Positions 52,832-61,002 of a DNA stretch of 64,000 nucleotides are shown piece by piece (position 1 is the first letter of the stretch; the number at the start of each line of letters is the position of its first letter). Under the pieces are notes generated by a model. That model was given only the letters and a program-made list of their open reading frames with translations, ran no database searches and had not been told where the DNA came from. The stretch is from Candidatus Poribacteria bacterium. GTDB lineage: Bacteria; Poribacteria; WGA-4E; WGA-3G. The DNA is taken from the NCBI GenBank assembly GCA_003635195.1, contig PYIY01000099.1, positions 54,020 through 118,019 on the forward strand, written 5' to 3'. Position numbers and translations under genes: made by a program.

Positions 52832-53737
52832 ATGTTAAAAAGATTTCGTATTGTCTTTACACTTTTACTCGTCTTTGGTCTCAGCGCAGCACTAATGGGT
52901 GATGAATCGGAGATTACCCAATATTTTCCAGGGGCACTCGGAAGTTACTGGGTTTATGTAGACCAAGATGGGAATGAATTAACGCGTCGTGTTGTTGAGA
53001 GTGAAGAGATCGCAGAGGAAACATATCACGTCTTTGACTATGAACCTGCTTTAGAAAACTCGATAGATTATGACTATCACATCCACCCGGATCTCTATCG
53101 AGTTGGTGAAGAAGGGATCGCGTTTTTAATTGGCAAAGAAGCAAAGAAAGCACTGCAGGCACGTTTTGTCAAAGAGATGGGGACTCTTCTCAAAATGCTT
53201 AAGGAAATAGCACCGCCTGGGGCTGAGGCAGGTTTTAATCTTCTCTACGAGATTGAGGTAGAAGCACAGGAGCAGTTCTATATGTTATCAACGTTTACGA
53301 CCTTCAATGAAAAGTGGGACGCAATGCGAATGAAAGCCAAACTCACGATAACACCTGATCCGCCGCAGGGAGATCCTGATGAAGCCATACTCGAATTCAC
53401 TATCGTTGAAAAAGGTGAAATCTTAGGCACGGAGAGCGTTGAGACATCTGCTGGCACCTTTGAAGACTGCTTGAAGGTGGAATACCGAACATATACAGGC
53501 ATGGCGGTATTCCCTGAGGAAGCAGAAGACGAAGATGCAGATCCACCTGGCGAATCCATTACAACGCTATGGATTGCCCCGAATGTCGGAATTGTTAAGT
53601 TTCACCAAAAGGCGGAGGATATTCTTCTAAAAACTGTTCCTATCCCTGAAATTGTGGCTTCAAGGACAGTCAAAACTCTTGAATTAAAGAAGTATGAAAT
53701 CGCGCCTATTGATTCAGAAGGCAATGGAAGCGACTAA
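52832..53737 (+). CDS. Secreted protein related to the lipoprotein at 14.7 kb
   Basis: The product is 301 residues with GGGAGG upstream of the ATG. The signal peptide is 'MLKRFRIVFTLLLVFGLSAA'. The mature start 'YFPGALGSYWVYVDQDG' and the C-terminal 'SAGTFEDCLKVEY' and 'WIAPNVGIVKF' correspond to motifs in 14687-15697, which adds a lipobox and a PKD domain. Function unknown; periplasmic or surface. An acidic linker (EEAEDEDADPPGE) sits before the last strands. The 52587-52831 stretch upstream shows no other gene. Confidence 0.6.
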   Translation: MLKRFRIVFTLLLVFGLSAALMGDESEITQYFPGALGSYWVYVDQDGNELTRRVVESEEIAEETYHVFDYEPALENSIDYDYHIHPDLYRVGEEGIAFLIGKEAKKALQARFVKEMGTLLKMLKEIAPPGAEAGFNLLYEIEVEAQEQFYMLSTFTTFNEKWDAMRMKAKLTITPDPPQGDPDEAILEFTIVEKGEILGTESVETSAGTFEDCLKVEYRTYTGMAVFPEEAEDEDADPPGESITTLWIAPNVGIVKFHQKAEDILLKTVPIPEIVASRTVKTLELKKYEIAPIDSEGNGSD

Positions 53738-53796
53738 TGCTGCAGGGCATGCCGGATTGAAATTGACTAAAACCTATTTATTACGGACAAATGCCA

Positions 53797-54840
53797 CTAA
53801 CGCCGTGGTATAGGAGGGTTCGCCTTGTAAATCTCCGTCAGCAGGTGCATGGCGTGCAACGACTCTTCCTTGCCGTATTGTGGACACTGATGCAGACCTG
53901 CAGCAAGGCAGCGGTGAATCGCTTCGGCTTGGTACAGGAAGCCGTGCTGGTTTGGGGAGGCGTGTCGCATACTTACTGTTCTCGGTAATGGATACTCGAA
54001 GGTGTGTAACGGGGCAGGCGCGTTCCCTGTTCTATACTGAGAAGGCACACCATTTGGGGGCGGGATTCGGATAGAGAGACGCGTCGGACAGTGTGCCGGA
54101 CGTTCAAGCGTGATACGTCCTTTTGTGCCGACGAGTTCCGTCACCTCTGGCAGCTCAGAGTTGCGGGGTGGAAAGGTCAGCACCGCGCACTTATTTTCAC
54201 CAAATTCCACAATCGCACCACGCGCATATCTACCCGTCGCGACAATTGATGTCGGTACGGCATCCGTGCCGAAGCCGAGTGGGACAGCCTGAATCGTATA
54301 AATCGGATCGAAGAAATCCGACTGAACAAGCACGACTTCACCGATAGTACCGTTCTCAATCTCGGTTCGCGCGTGTTCCACCGCGGGGAAGAAACGAGTC
54401 CAGACACCATCCTGCAGCATCACGCCTTTCTCTTCAGCGGCAGCGTACATTTCCCGCGCTTCAGAAATATTCTCGGCGAACGGTTTTTCACACAAAACGT
54501 GTTTGCCAGCTGCAATCGTGAGCAGCGTATGTTCCTTGTGCAGCCGGTTAATTGTGCCGATGTATACAATGTCCACGTCGGCGGCTGCGACCATTTCTCC
54601 GTAGTCGCCATACGCCGTGGCAATCCCGTACTGCCGTGCGAATGCTTTCGCTCGGTCTATTTCACGGGCTGCTACAGCAGTCACGGTTGCCCCTTCGCAG
54701 GCGTGCAGAGCCGCTACCCACATCCCTGAAATCCTACCAGCACCGAGGATGCCCCAACGTAACGGAAAAGCGACATCACTTGCATTTGTAAGCCCGCGGC
54801 GAATATCTAACGGTGTTGAAGGAGATATATTGTTTGTCAT
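53797..54840 (-). CDS. Gfo/Idh/MocA family oxidoreductase
   Basis: The product is 347 residues. The Rossmann start 'WGILGAGRISGMWVAAL' and the catalytic 'KHVLCEKPFAEN' are clear. The similarity pattern fits trans-1,2-dihydrobenzene-diol/dihydrodiol dehydrogenase-like members. It lies downstream on the same strand of a zinc alcohol dehydrogenase gene. The gap between them (54841-54992) holds repeats. Confidence 0.88.
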   Translation of the reverse strand: MTNNISPSTPLDIRRGLTNASDVAFPLRWGILGAGRISGMWVAALHACEGATVTAVAAREIDRAKAFARQYGIATAYGDYGEMVAAADVDIVYIGTINRLHKEHTLLTIAAGKHVLCEKPFAENISEAREMYAAAEEKGVMLQDGVWTRFFPAVEHARTEIENGTIGEVVLVQSDFFDPIYTIQAVPLGFGTDAVPTSIVATGRYARGAIVEFGENKCAVLTFPPRNSELPEVTELVGTKGRITLERPAHCPTRLSIRIPPPNGVPSQYRTGNAPAPLHTFEYPLPRTVSMRHASPNQHGFLYQAEAIHRCLAAGLHQCPQYGKEESLHAMHLLTEIYKANPPIPRR

Positions 54841-54856
54841 AACGATCCATCTTAAA

Positions 54857-54985
54857 GTCCCCCTGATAAGGGGATTTAGGGGGTTAGAGAACTAAAATAT
54901 CAGCTTTACAGTCCCCCTGATAAGGGGGATTTAGGGGGTTAAAGAAATATATCGCTTTTCTTTTCGATGCAATTTGCGTAAGACC
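54857..54985. repeat. Two copies of the GTCCCCCTGATAAGGGGG motif plus a TGCGTAAGACC end
   Basis: Copies at 54857-54885 (one G short) and 54911-54940 are the same ~30-bp unit as in the element at 32.75 kb. TGCGTAAGACC at 54975-54985 resembles the terminal repeats of the GGACTTACGCA family. This is a partly duplicated or decayed element. Confidence 0.6.
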
Positions 54986-54992
54986 CGAATCC

Positions 54993-56006
54993 CTATTTCC
55001 ACGGGTCAAGAACAACTTTCCCGCAGTCATGTGTACACTGCAACGCCCACGCCTCCTGAATCTGGCGCATCGGAAAGGTGTGCGTGATGAATGTATCCAG
55101 CTGCTCCTTAATTTGTGAAATCATCCGCATCATAGCAGGTGTGCCGGTGAGGCTATAATGCCGCGTGCCGTGTAATGTCAAGCCTTTATTGATAATCTCG
55201 CCCCCCTGAATTGCAACTTCACCAATTCCACCAATCAATGAGATATGTCCTTTTGGACGCGTTACATTAATCAACAATTGGACTGCTGCGGCAGCGGCTG
55301 AGCACTCCACACCTTTATCTGGACCTCTACCGTCGGTCAAATCTCGAATCTGATCGGCGGCATCTTCATCTTGTGGATTCACAACTTCGGCTGCACCGAG
55401 TTTTTTCGCAAGGGCTGCGCGATACGGGTGGCTTTCAACAGCGATGACGTGTGCACCTCTATACACAGCATTAATCACACCACCAAGTCCAATAGGTCCC
55501 ATTCCCGTGATGAGGACGGTATCAAGCGCGTTGACATTCATTAACCGCATGGCATTAAACGTTGATCCAAGCCCGCAACATGCCATTCCGGCGTGATGAT
55601 AAGAGAGACCTTCTGGAATAGGCACTAACTGCCAGTCCTTTTTAAGGATATACTGCGCAAAAGTTGTTGTCACACCCGTCTGTTCGGGGATGTTTGGTGC
55701 CTGATGATCGTTCCGGCAGTGGGCATATTCGCCTGCCAGGCAGAGCGAACACTTCCCGCAAGGGTAGTGTGGCATCACGACAACGCGGTCGCCTACCTTG
55801 ACAGTGCCTGCCTGCGCGATTTCTACGACTTCACCAGCGGCTTCGTGTCCGAAACTGTCGCTTGTCCCTTCATTTTTGAAGCCTTTGTATTCCGTACACA
55901 TAGGTGCTGAATGAATTTTGACGACGACGAACTCACCCTTGGCAACCGGATCTGGTTTGTCAATTAAGCCCGCGCTTTCAACGCCGAATTTTGCAACGAC
56001 TTTCAT
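54993..56006 (-). CDS. Zinc-dependent alcohol dehydrogenase family protein
   Basis: The product is 337 residues from the ATG at 56006 (GGAG upstream). The catalytic site 'APMCTEYKGF' and 'FGHEAAGEV', and the structural zinc cysteines in 'CGKCSLCLAGEYAHC', are present, with 'ITGMGPIGLGGVINAVYRG' for the nucleotide. Cys replaces the usual G-x-C-x-S/G-D context in 'MCTEYK'. The substrate is open. It heads a unit with the Gfo/Idh gene. Confidence 0.87.
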   Translation of the reverse strand: MKVVAKFGVESAGLIDKPDPVAKGEFVVVKIHSAPMCTEYKGFKNEGTSDSFGHEAAGEVVEIAQAGTVKVGDRVVVMPHYPCGKCSLCLAGEYAHCRNDHQAPNIPEQTGVTTTFAQYILKKDWQLVPIPEGLSYHHAGMACCGLGSTFNAMRLMNVNALDTVLITGMGPIGLGGVINAVYRGAHVIAVESHPYRAALAKKLGAAEVVNPQDEDAADQIRDLTDGRGPDKGVECSAAAAAVQLLINVTRPKGHISLIGGIGEVAIQGGEIINKGLTLHGTRHYSLTGTPAMMRMISQIKEQLDTFITHTFPMRQIQEAWALQCTHDCGKVVLDPWK

Positions 56007-56055
56007 GAAAATCTCCACTTTTTAATAATATAAACGATGTTACTCGAATTAGATG

Positions 56056-56433
56056 CTACCAGAGGGGACTTCCGTTTTTATGGAAACCGTTGGCGACGGC
56101 TAACACGATCAACGCAACCATCGCTAATCCGAGGAGGCCAATAGCAACGTAAAGATCGAGATTCCCTTGGAAGGCGAAACTTTTTTCCAGACGTTCGTTG
56201 CCAGATTGTCGAACCTTTTTCGTTAAGGCCTGTTTATCGTAAGTTGTCAGTTTCGACTCGCCCGGAGATGCGAGTGCTGCCCGTTGGTCGAGAAACCGTT
56301 GAATCCGCCAGGATTGCCACTTCCGTAATAAGAATCGACCCAAGATAACAGTGCCAGTAGTAGCGAATAGAACCATTGCTCCGATACACCAATCTGTCAA
56401 AGGGAGGTGCCAAGGTAGGTGTTTGCCATCCAT
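56056..56433 (-). CDS. Small hypothetical membrane protein
   Basis: The product is 125 residues with AAGGAG upstream. It has two hydrophobic segments ('CIGAMVLFATTGTVILGRFL' and 'LYVAIGLLGLAMVALIVLAV') joined by a charged ~50-residue loop. I recognise no family. It lies upstream of and in the same direction as the alcohol dehydrogenase. Confidence 0.5.
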   Translation of the reverse strand: MDGKHLPWHLPLTDWCIGAMVLFATTGTVILGRFLLRKWQSWRIQRFLDQRAALASPGESKLTTYDKQALTKKVRQSGNERLEKSFAFQGNLDLYVAIGLLGLAMVALIVLAVANGFHKNGSPLW

Positions 56434-56576
56434 CGTTTTCTCCTTAAAGAACGCAACTATAGTGTAAGAAATGGGACAAAATGAAGCCGCGTGGAATTAC
56501 CTGTTATGAAATTATAACAGATTTCGATGCGTAAATCTAATTAAAACGGTATTTCCGCAGAGCCATTCAGTTCTCG

Positions 56577-56755
56577 GTTTTTAGTTCAATTTTGCCGCCC
56601 CCGGCCCGGTAGGTGCGGTGTTTTTGCTGGGTGTCTTGATAGGTGTCTTTGCTTGGGTGTTTCTGCGGATTTCTGCGGATTTCTGCGGATTTCCCTCCTA
56701 ACCGCACCGAATTCTGAAAAAAGGCGAGAAACTCTATAATTTCTTAAAACTAAAT
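56577..56755. repeat. Palindromic repeat family, copy with ~80-bp insertion in its centre
   Basis: The outer parts match the copy at 38.6 kb (TTTTAGTTCAATTT, GGCCCGGTA, CTGAAAAAAGGCG, TTCTTAAAACTAAAT). The core halves GGTGCGGT (56612-56619) and AACCGCACC (56700-56708) are separated by ~80 bp, including three tandem copies of TTCTGCGGAT (56661-56690). The stretch 56434-56576 before it holds nothing I can name. Confidence 0.65.
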
Positions 56756-56781
56756 GCCTCTGAAAAGAAAATAGATTCGGC

Positions 56782-56810
56782 TTGACATTGCGCGTATTCT
56801 ATAATAAAAT
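56782..56810 (+). promoter_or_regulatory. Sigma70-type promoter of the TPR operon
   Basis: TTGACA at 56782-56787, 17-base spacer, TAAAAT at 56805-56810. It is 37 bases before the TPR start. Confidence 0.6.
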
Positions 56811-56847
56811 AGGGAAACAATCTGTTTGGGCAATCCAAGCGAATCGT

Positions 56848-58008
56848 ATGAAACTATTCAAATACACTTTCACACTTTTCATATTCCTCCACACACTGTT
56901 TGCAATTGCCGCGCCGCGATTTCATCCCGAAGCGGCACGGTTGTATGATGCTGGGGTGCGTGCACTTACGCATGGACAAGACGAAAAAGCGCGAACTGCT
57001 TTAGAGAAGGCAGTCGAACTTGACGCATCGATAGCGGATGCACACTGCGTTTTGGGATTGATTTATAAAGGTGCCGAGGAGATTCATGCCGCGGCTGAAG
57101 CGTTTCAACGGGCGACAATCGCAGATGAAAACTATGTTGAGGCGTACTATGAGCTCGGTGATGTGCTACTCACGCATTTGGGGGACACAGCCCAGGCAAT
57201 ACAAATCCTACGGAAAGCAGTGGCGATAGATGCCAATCATGCGCGCACGCGAACCCTATTAGGGATCGCCTATTTTCGTGATAATCTAACCGATGCTGCT
57301 ATTCATGAACTTCAACACGCTATTAAACTCGATCCGACTTTGAAGACAGCGCACTACACACTCGGAACCGCCTTCCTTCAACAGGAAGCGTGGCAATCTG
57401 CTATTGATACTTTCAAAAAACTAATTGAGATTGATCGTTTCCACGCGAAAGCACATTTTAGTTTAGGCACCGCATATCGCCGTATGGGGGAAGCAGAAGC
57501 AGCACGGGAGCGTTTGCAACGTTTTGAGGTCCTGTCTATTGAGGAAGAGCAGTTGACGCATCTTAAACGATTTGTGCAGCAAAACGCTACCGATGCCGAA
57601 GCGTGGTACCGACTCGGTAGAATCCAACTAAAGCGACAACTATGGCGTGAGGCAACGCAATCTTTGGAGCGTTGTGTCACACTCGCACCACGGGAAACAC
57701 GCGGTTATGAGGCACTCGGTTATGTTCAATTTCAACGGCAAAACTATAAACAAGCAGCGGCGATGTATCAGAAAGTCATTCAGCAGAAACCGAACGTCGC
57801 GACTTACCACAATAGTCTCGGCGGCGCATACTTGATGTTAAAACAGTATCCTAAAGCGATAGAACAATACCAAACTGCTATCCACTTAAAGCCTTCCGAA
57901 CCACGCTTCTATCTGAACCTCTCTAAGGCGTATGAACTCGCTGGTGCACATACAGAAGCCGAGAAAACCTATAAAGAATATGAGCGTCTTACATCAAAGT
58001 CAAAATAA
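56848..58008 (+). CDS. Exported TPR protein
   Basis: The product is 386 residues from the ATG at 56848, chosen because it opens with a signal peptide (MKLFKYTFTLFIFLHTLFAI). After it come about nine to ten TPR units ('AHYTLGTAFLQQEAWQSAID', 'AWYRLGRIQLKRQLWREATQ' type). It is a periplasmic or surface protein-interaction scaffold. The start is not supported by a good ribosome site. Its 3' end overlaps the FGE-like gene by 29 bases, so the four following genes appear to be one operon. Confidence 0.8.
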   Translation: MKLFKYTFTLFIFLHTLFAIAAPRFHPEAARLYDAGVRALTHGQDEKARTALEKAVELDASIADAHCVLGLIYKGAEEIHAAAEAFQRATIADENYVEAYYELGDVLLTHLGDTAQAIQILRKAVAIDANHARTRTLLGIAYFRDNLTDAAIHELQHAIKLDPTLKTAHYTLGTAFLQQEAWQSAIDTFKKLIEIDRFHAKAHFSLGTAYRRMGEAEAARERLQRFEVLSIEEEQLTHLKRFVQQNATDAEAWYRLGRIQLKRQLWREATQSLERCVTLAPRETRGYEALGYVQFQRQNYKQAAAMYQKVIQQKPNVATYHNSLGGAYLMLKQYPKAIEQYQTAIHLKPSEPRFYLNLSKAYELAGAHTEAEKTYKEYERLTSKSK

Positions 58009-58840
58009 AACAACTGCAAAAGAATATCCACGTATCTATCCGTGTACCAAATGCCTAATCCTACTTTTCATAATTGTGGGGTGCTTACCCTATGCATCGG
58101 CTGAACCCGATCTATGCCTCATCCCTGCTGGTACCTTCACAATGGGCAGTGATGACGATCTTCCAAATGAATCACCAGCGCATAAAGTCTATCTGGATGC
58201 CTACTATATTGGTAAAACCGAGGTAACCAACGCCGAATATTATCTGTTTTGGCTTGAAAGCGGTGGCACCGGCAGTGAACATACGCCTATCAGTTATGAA
58301 GGCGAATTCGGCACTTGGCCCGAAATCGCGAAGACAAAGCCGAATTATCCCGTTGTCGGTGTTTCATGGGATTCTGCTACTGCTTATGCAGCGTGGCGAG
58401 GCATGCGATTGCCTACTGAGGCGGAATGGGAAAAAGCCGCTCGCGGAACGACTGCTCGACGGTGGCCCTGGGGAAATACCTTCGCGCAACCGATTAAAGG
58501 CGCGACCCGCCACGCAAACGTTTGGAAACAGACCGGGGCGCACCTGAAACCGGTTGGAACTTACCCTACAGGAATAAGTCCTTACGGGGCACACGATATG
58601 GCAGGTAATGTCTGGGAATGGGTGGCTGACTGGTATTCAGAAAACTTCTACTACCACAGTCCAGATCGAAATCCAAAGGGCCCCACGGTTGGAAGTCGGC
58701 GTGTTGTGAAAGGCGGTTCGTGGTTAAATCCAGAAACGATAGCGAGGTGTTCCGTACGTTTCGGGCAGCACCCTCCGATCGGCACCAGTTTTATCGGATT
58801 CCGCCTCGCGAAAGATGCAACGCCTTCATATGAAAAGTAA
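57980..58840 (+). CDS. FGE-sulfatase (SUMF1) domain protein lacking the catalytic cysteines
   Basis: The product is 286 residues, with the first ATG inside the previous gene. An N-terminal membrane segment ('CLILLFIIVGCLPYASA') suggests export or lipid anchoring. Fold motifs are 'PAGTFTMGS', 'EVTNAEYYLFW', 'RLPTEAEWEKAARG', 'YGAHDMAGNVWEWV' and a final 'FIGFRLA'. In the region where FGE carries two active-site Cys after 'GGS', this protein reads 'GGSWLNPETIARCSVR', so one is Asn and the other missing. It is therefore likely a structural or binding member, not a maturase for the sulfatases here. It overlaps the next gene by 11 bases. Confidence 0.85.
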   Translation: MSVLHQSQNKTTAKEYPRIYPCTKCLILLFIIVGCLPYASAEPDLCLIPAGTFTMGSDDDLPNESPAHKVYLDAYYIGKTEVTNAEYYLFWLESGGTGSEHTPISYEGEFGTWPEIAKTKPNYPVVGVSWDSATAYAAWRGMRLPTEAEWEKAARGTTARRWPWGNTFAQPIKGATRHANVWKQTGAHLKPVGTYPTGISPYGAHDMAGNVWEWVADWYSENFYYHSPDRNPKGPTVGSRRVVKGGSWLNPETIARCSVRFGQHPPIGTSFIGFRLAKDATPSYEK

Positions 58841-60962
58841 AAACATACTCCTTTTGATGATATGCCTCATATGGGCATTACCCTTGTTAGCCGCTCCAGG
58901 GATTCAATTCGTTGATGTAACCAAAAAAGCAGGCATCAATTTCCGACACATCAACGGTGCCGAGGGCGCGTACCATCTGCCCGAAACGCTTGGGGCTGGC
59001 GGCGCGTTCTTTGATGCCGACAACGACGGATTTCTTGACATCTATCTCGTCAACAGCGGCTATTGGGACAAGTCGCTGTCAGCAAAACAAGCAATGAGCG
59101 CACTCTATCGCAACAATCGGGATGGAACTTTCACTGACATCACAGAGACCGCAGGCGTGGCAAATCTCGGTAACTATGGACAGGGCACAGCGTGTGCAGA
59201 TTATGACAACGATGGAGACGTAGATCTTTATGTAACCAATTTCGGTCCGAATGTACTCTACCGCAGCAACGGCGACGGTACCTTTACTGATGTAACGCGC
59301 GTCGCAAGGGTCGGTGATCCGGGGTGGAGCAGCAGTGCTTGTTTTCTGGATTACAACGCTGATGGACATCTTGATCTGTTTGTTGTCAATTATCTTGTGT
59401 ATTCGCGCGATATTACCTATCCGCCTTGTGGGGAAGATGGAACACACACCTATTGCCATCCCTCGCTATTTGAAGGCGCGCCTGATAGACTTTATCGCAA
59501 CAACGGAGACGGCACGTTTACGGATGTCAGTCAAGCGGCTGGTGTTGGTGGGATTGGGGGTATGTTTTATGGGAAAGGCTTAGGTGTCGTCTCAGCAGAC
59601 TTTAACAACGATGGCGCGCCCGATCTTTACGTTGCAAACGACGATACCCGAAACGATTTCTTTTATAATAATGGTGATGGCACGTTCAGGGAGATTTCAC
59701 TCCTTGCTGGATGTGCTTACAGTTTCAACGGTGTAGCGCAAGCTGGTATGGGTGTTACCGTCGCAGACTATAACAATGACAGTTGGCTTGATATTTTTGT
59801 CACCAACCTCTCATACGAGACCAATGCACTCTATCGCAACAACGGCGATGGCACCTTTACAGACGTGATTTATGAAGCGCATCTCGGAAAAGAGAGTTAT
59901 TTATATGTCGGGTTCGGGACGGGTTTCTTTGATGCGGACAGTGATGGATGGTTAGATATTTTCACTGCAAATGGGCATATCATTGATAACATTGAAGACA
60001 CACACGATATCCTTACGTATCGCCAACCGGATCAACTGTTCCGTAATAAGGGAGACAGCACATTTCAGGAGGTTTCGGAGAGCGCAGGCGGCTATTTTCA
60101 ACGCGGTACAGTGAGTCGAGGCACACTCTTCGGTGATTATGATAATGACGGCGATGTTGACCTGCTCGTGACACAAAATAAGGGACCCGTAACTTTATTA
60201 CGAAATGAAACAAAGACACAAAACAACTGGGTATCCATTAAAACTGTTGGTGTGATTAGCAATCAAGACGGTATTGGTACGCGTATCACTCTGGTGACAG
60301 ATGGACACACACAGACGCAGGAAGTAAATCCAGGATCAAGTTACATGTCTACCCACGACGCTCGGTGCTATTTTGGGGTAGGCGCAAATACAACTGTCGA
60401 TAGACTTGAGCTGCGGTGGCAGAGTGGCGTTGTACAGGTCTTTGAAAATCTTCCGGTTAATCAGGCGCATATCATTTCCGAATTTTCAGATACACCGGAG
60501 GATAAACTCTTCAAAGCAGTATGGACAGGAGATATTGCAACCCTTCGTGGCACAAGCATAGATGTAAACCTAAAAGATACGATGGGACGCTCCCCCTTAC
60601 GTATTGCAGCCGAAAAAGGCGACATTGATGGGGTGACGTTTCTCATTGAAAATGGAGCAGATGTTAACGTAACGGATGCCAACGGTAATACACCCCTGAT
60701 TTTCATTATCAACAAGACAGGAAATCAGGATCTCACCGAACAATTGCTTGAAAAAGGCGCGGCAGTAAACATTCAAAACCGTAGCGGTGAAACCGCATTG
60801 ATGTATGCAGCGTGGCGCGGACAGGCAAATATCGTTCGGCTTTTGCTTGAGAATCGCGCCGATGTCACCCTCAAAAATAGACACGGCGATACGGCGTTGA
60901 CCCTCGCAGAATCAAAAAGGCATCGCGAAATTGTAGAGATGCTCAAAGCAGCAATGAAATGA
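58830..60962 (+). CDS. FG-GAP/ASPIC-UnbV protein with C-terminal ankyrin repeats
   Basis: The product is 710 residues from the ATG at 58830; ATG 58815 is the alternative. A signal peptide ('NILLLMICLIWALPLLAA') is followed by seven or so FG-GAP/VCBS units with Ca-binding 'DADNDGFLDIYLVN', 'DYNNDSWLDIFVTN' types, an ASPIC/UnbV domain ('GIGTRITLV...', 'QEVNPGSSYMSTHD', 'DRLELRWQSG'), then about four ankyrin repeats ('GRSPLRIAAEKGD', 'GETALMYAAWRGQANIVRLL'). The ankyrin tail on an exported propeller protein is uncommon. It overlaps the FGE-like gene. Confidence 0.88.
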   Translation: MKSKNILLLMICLIWALPLLAAPGIQFVDVTKKAGINFRHINGAEGAYHLPETLGAGGAFFDADNDGFLDIYLVNSGYWDKSLSAKQAMSALYRNNRDGTFTDITETAGVANLGNYGQGTACADYDNDGDVDLYVTNFGPNVLYRSNGDGTFTDVTRVARVGDPGWSSSACFLDYNADGHLDLFVVNYLVYSRDITYPPCGEDGTHTYCHPSLFEGAPDRLYRNNGDGTFTDVSQAAGVGGIGGMFYGKGLGVVSADFNNDGAPDLYVANDDTRNDFFYNNGDGTFREISLLAGCAYSFNGVAQAGMGVTVADYNNDSWLDIFVTNLSYETNALYRNNGDGTFTDVIYEAHLGKESYLYVGFGTGFFDADSDGWLDIFTANGHIIDNIEDTHDILTYRQPDQLFRNKGDSTFQEVSESAGGYFQRGTVSRGTLFGDYDNDGDVDLLVTQNKGPVTLLRNETKTQNNWVSIKTVGVISNQDGIGTRITLVTDGHTQTQEVNPGSSYMSTHDARCYFGVGANTTVDRLELRWQSGVVQVFENLPVNQAHIISEFSDTPEDKLFKAVWTGDIATLRGTSIDVNLKDTMGRSPLRIAAEKGDIDGVTFLIENGADVNVTDANGNTPLIFIINKTGNQDLTEQLLEKGAAVNIQNRSGETALMYAAWRGQANIVRLLLENRADVTLKNRHGDTALTLAESKRHREIVEMLKAAMK

Positions 60963-61002
60963 CAATGCTTGTAAAAGATCAAGGAAACAGTAGGAGAATT
61001 CA

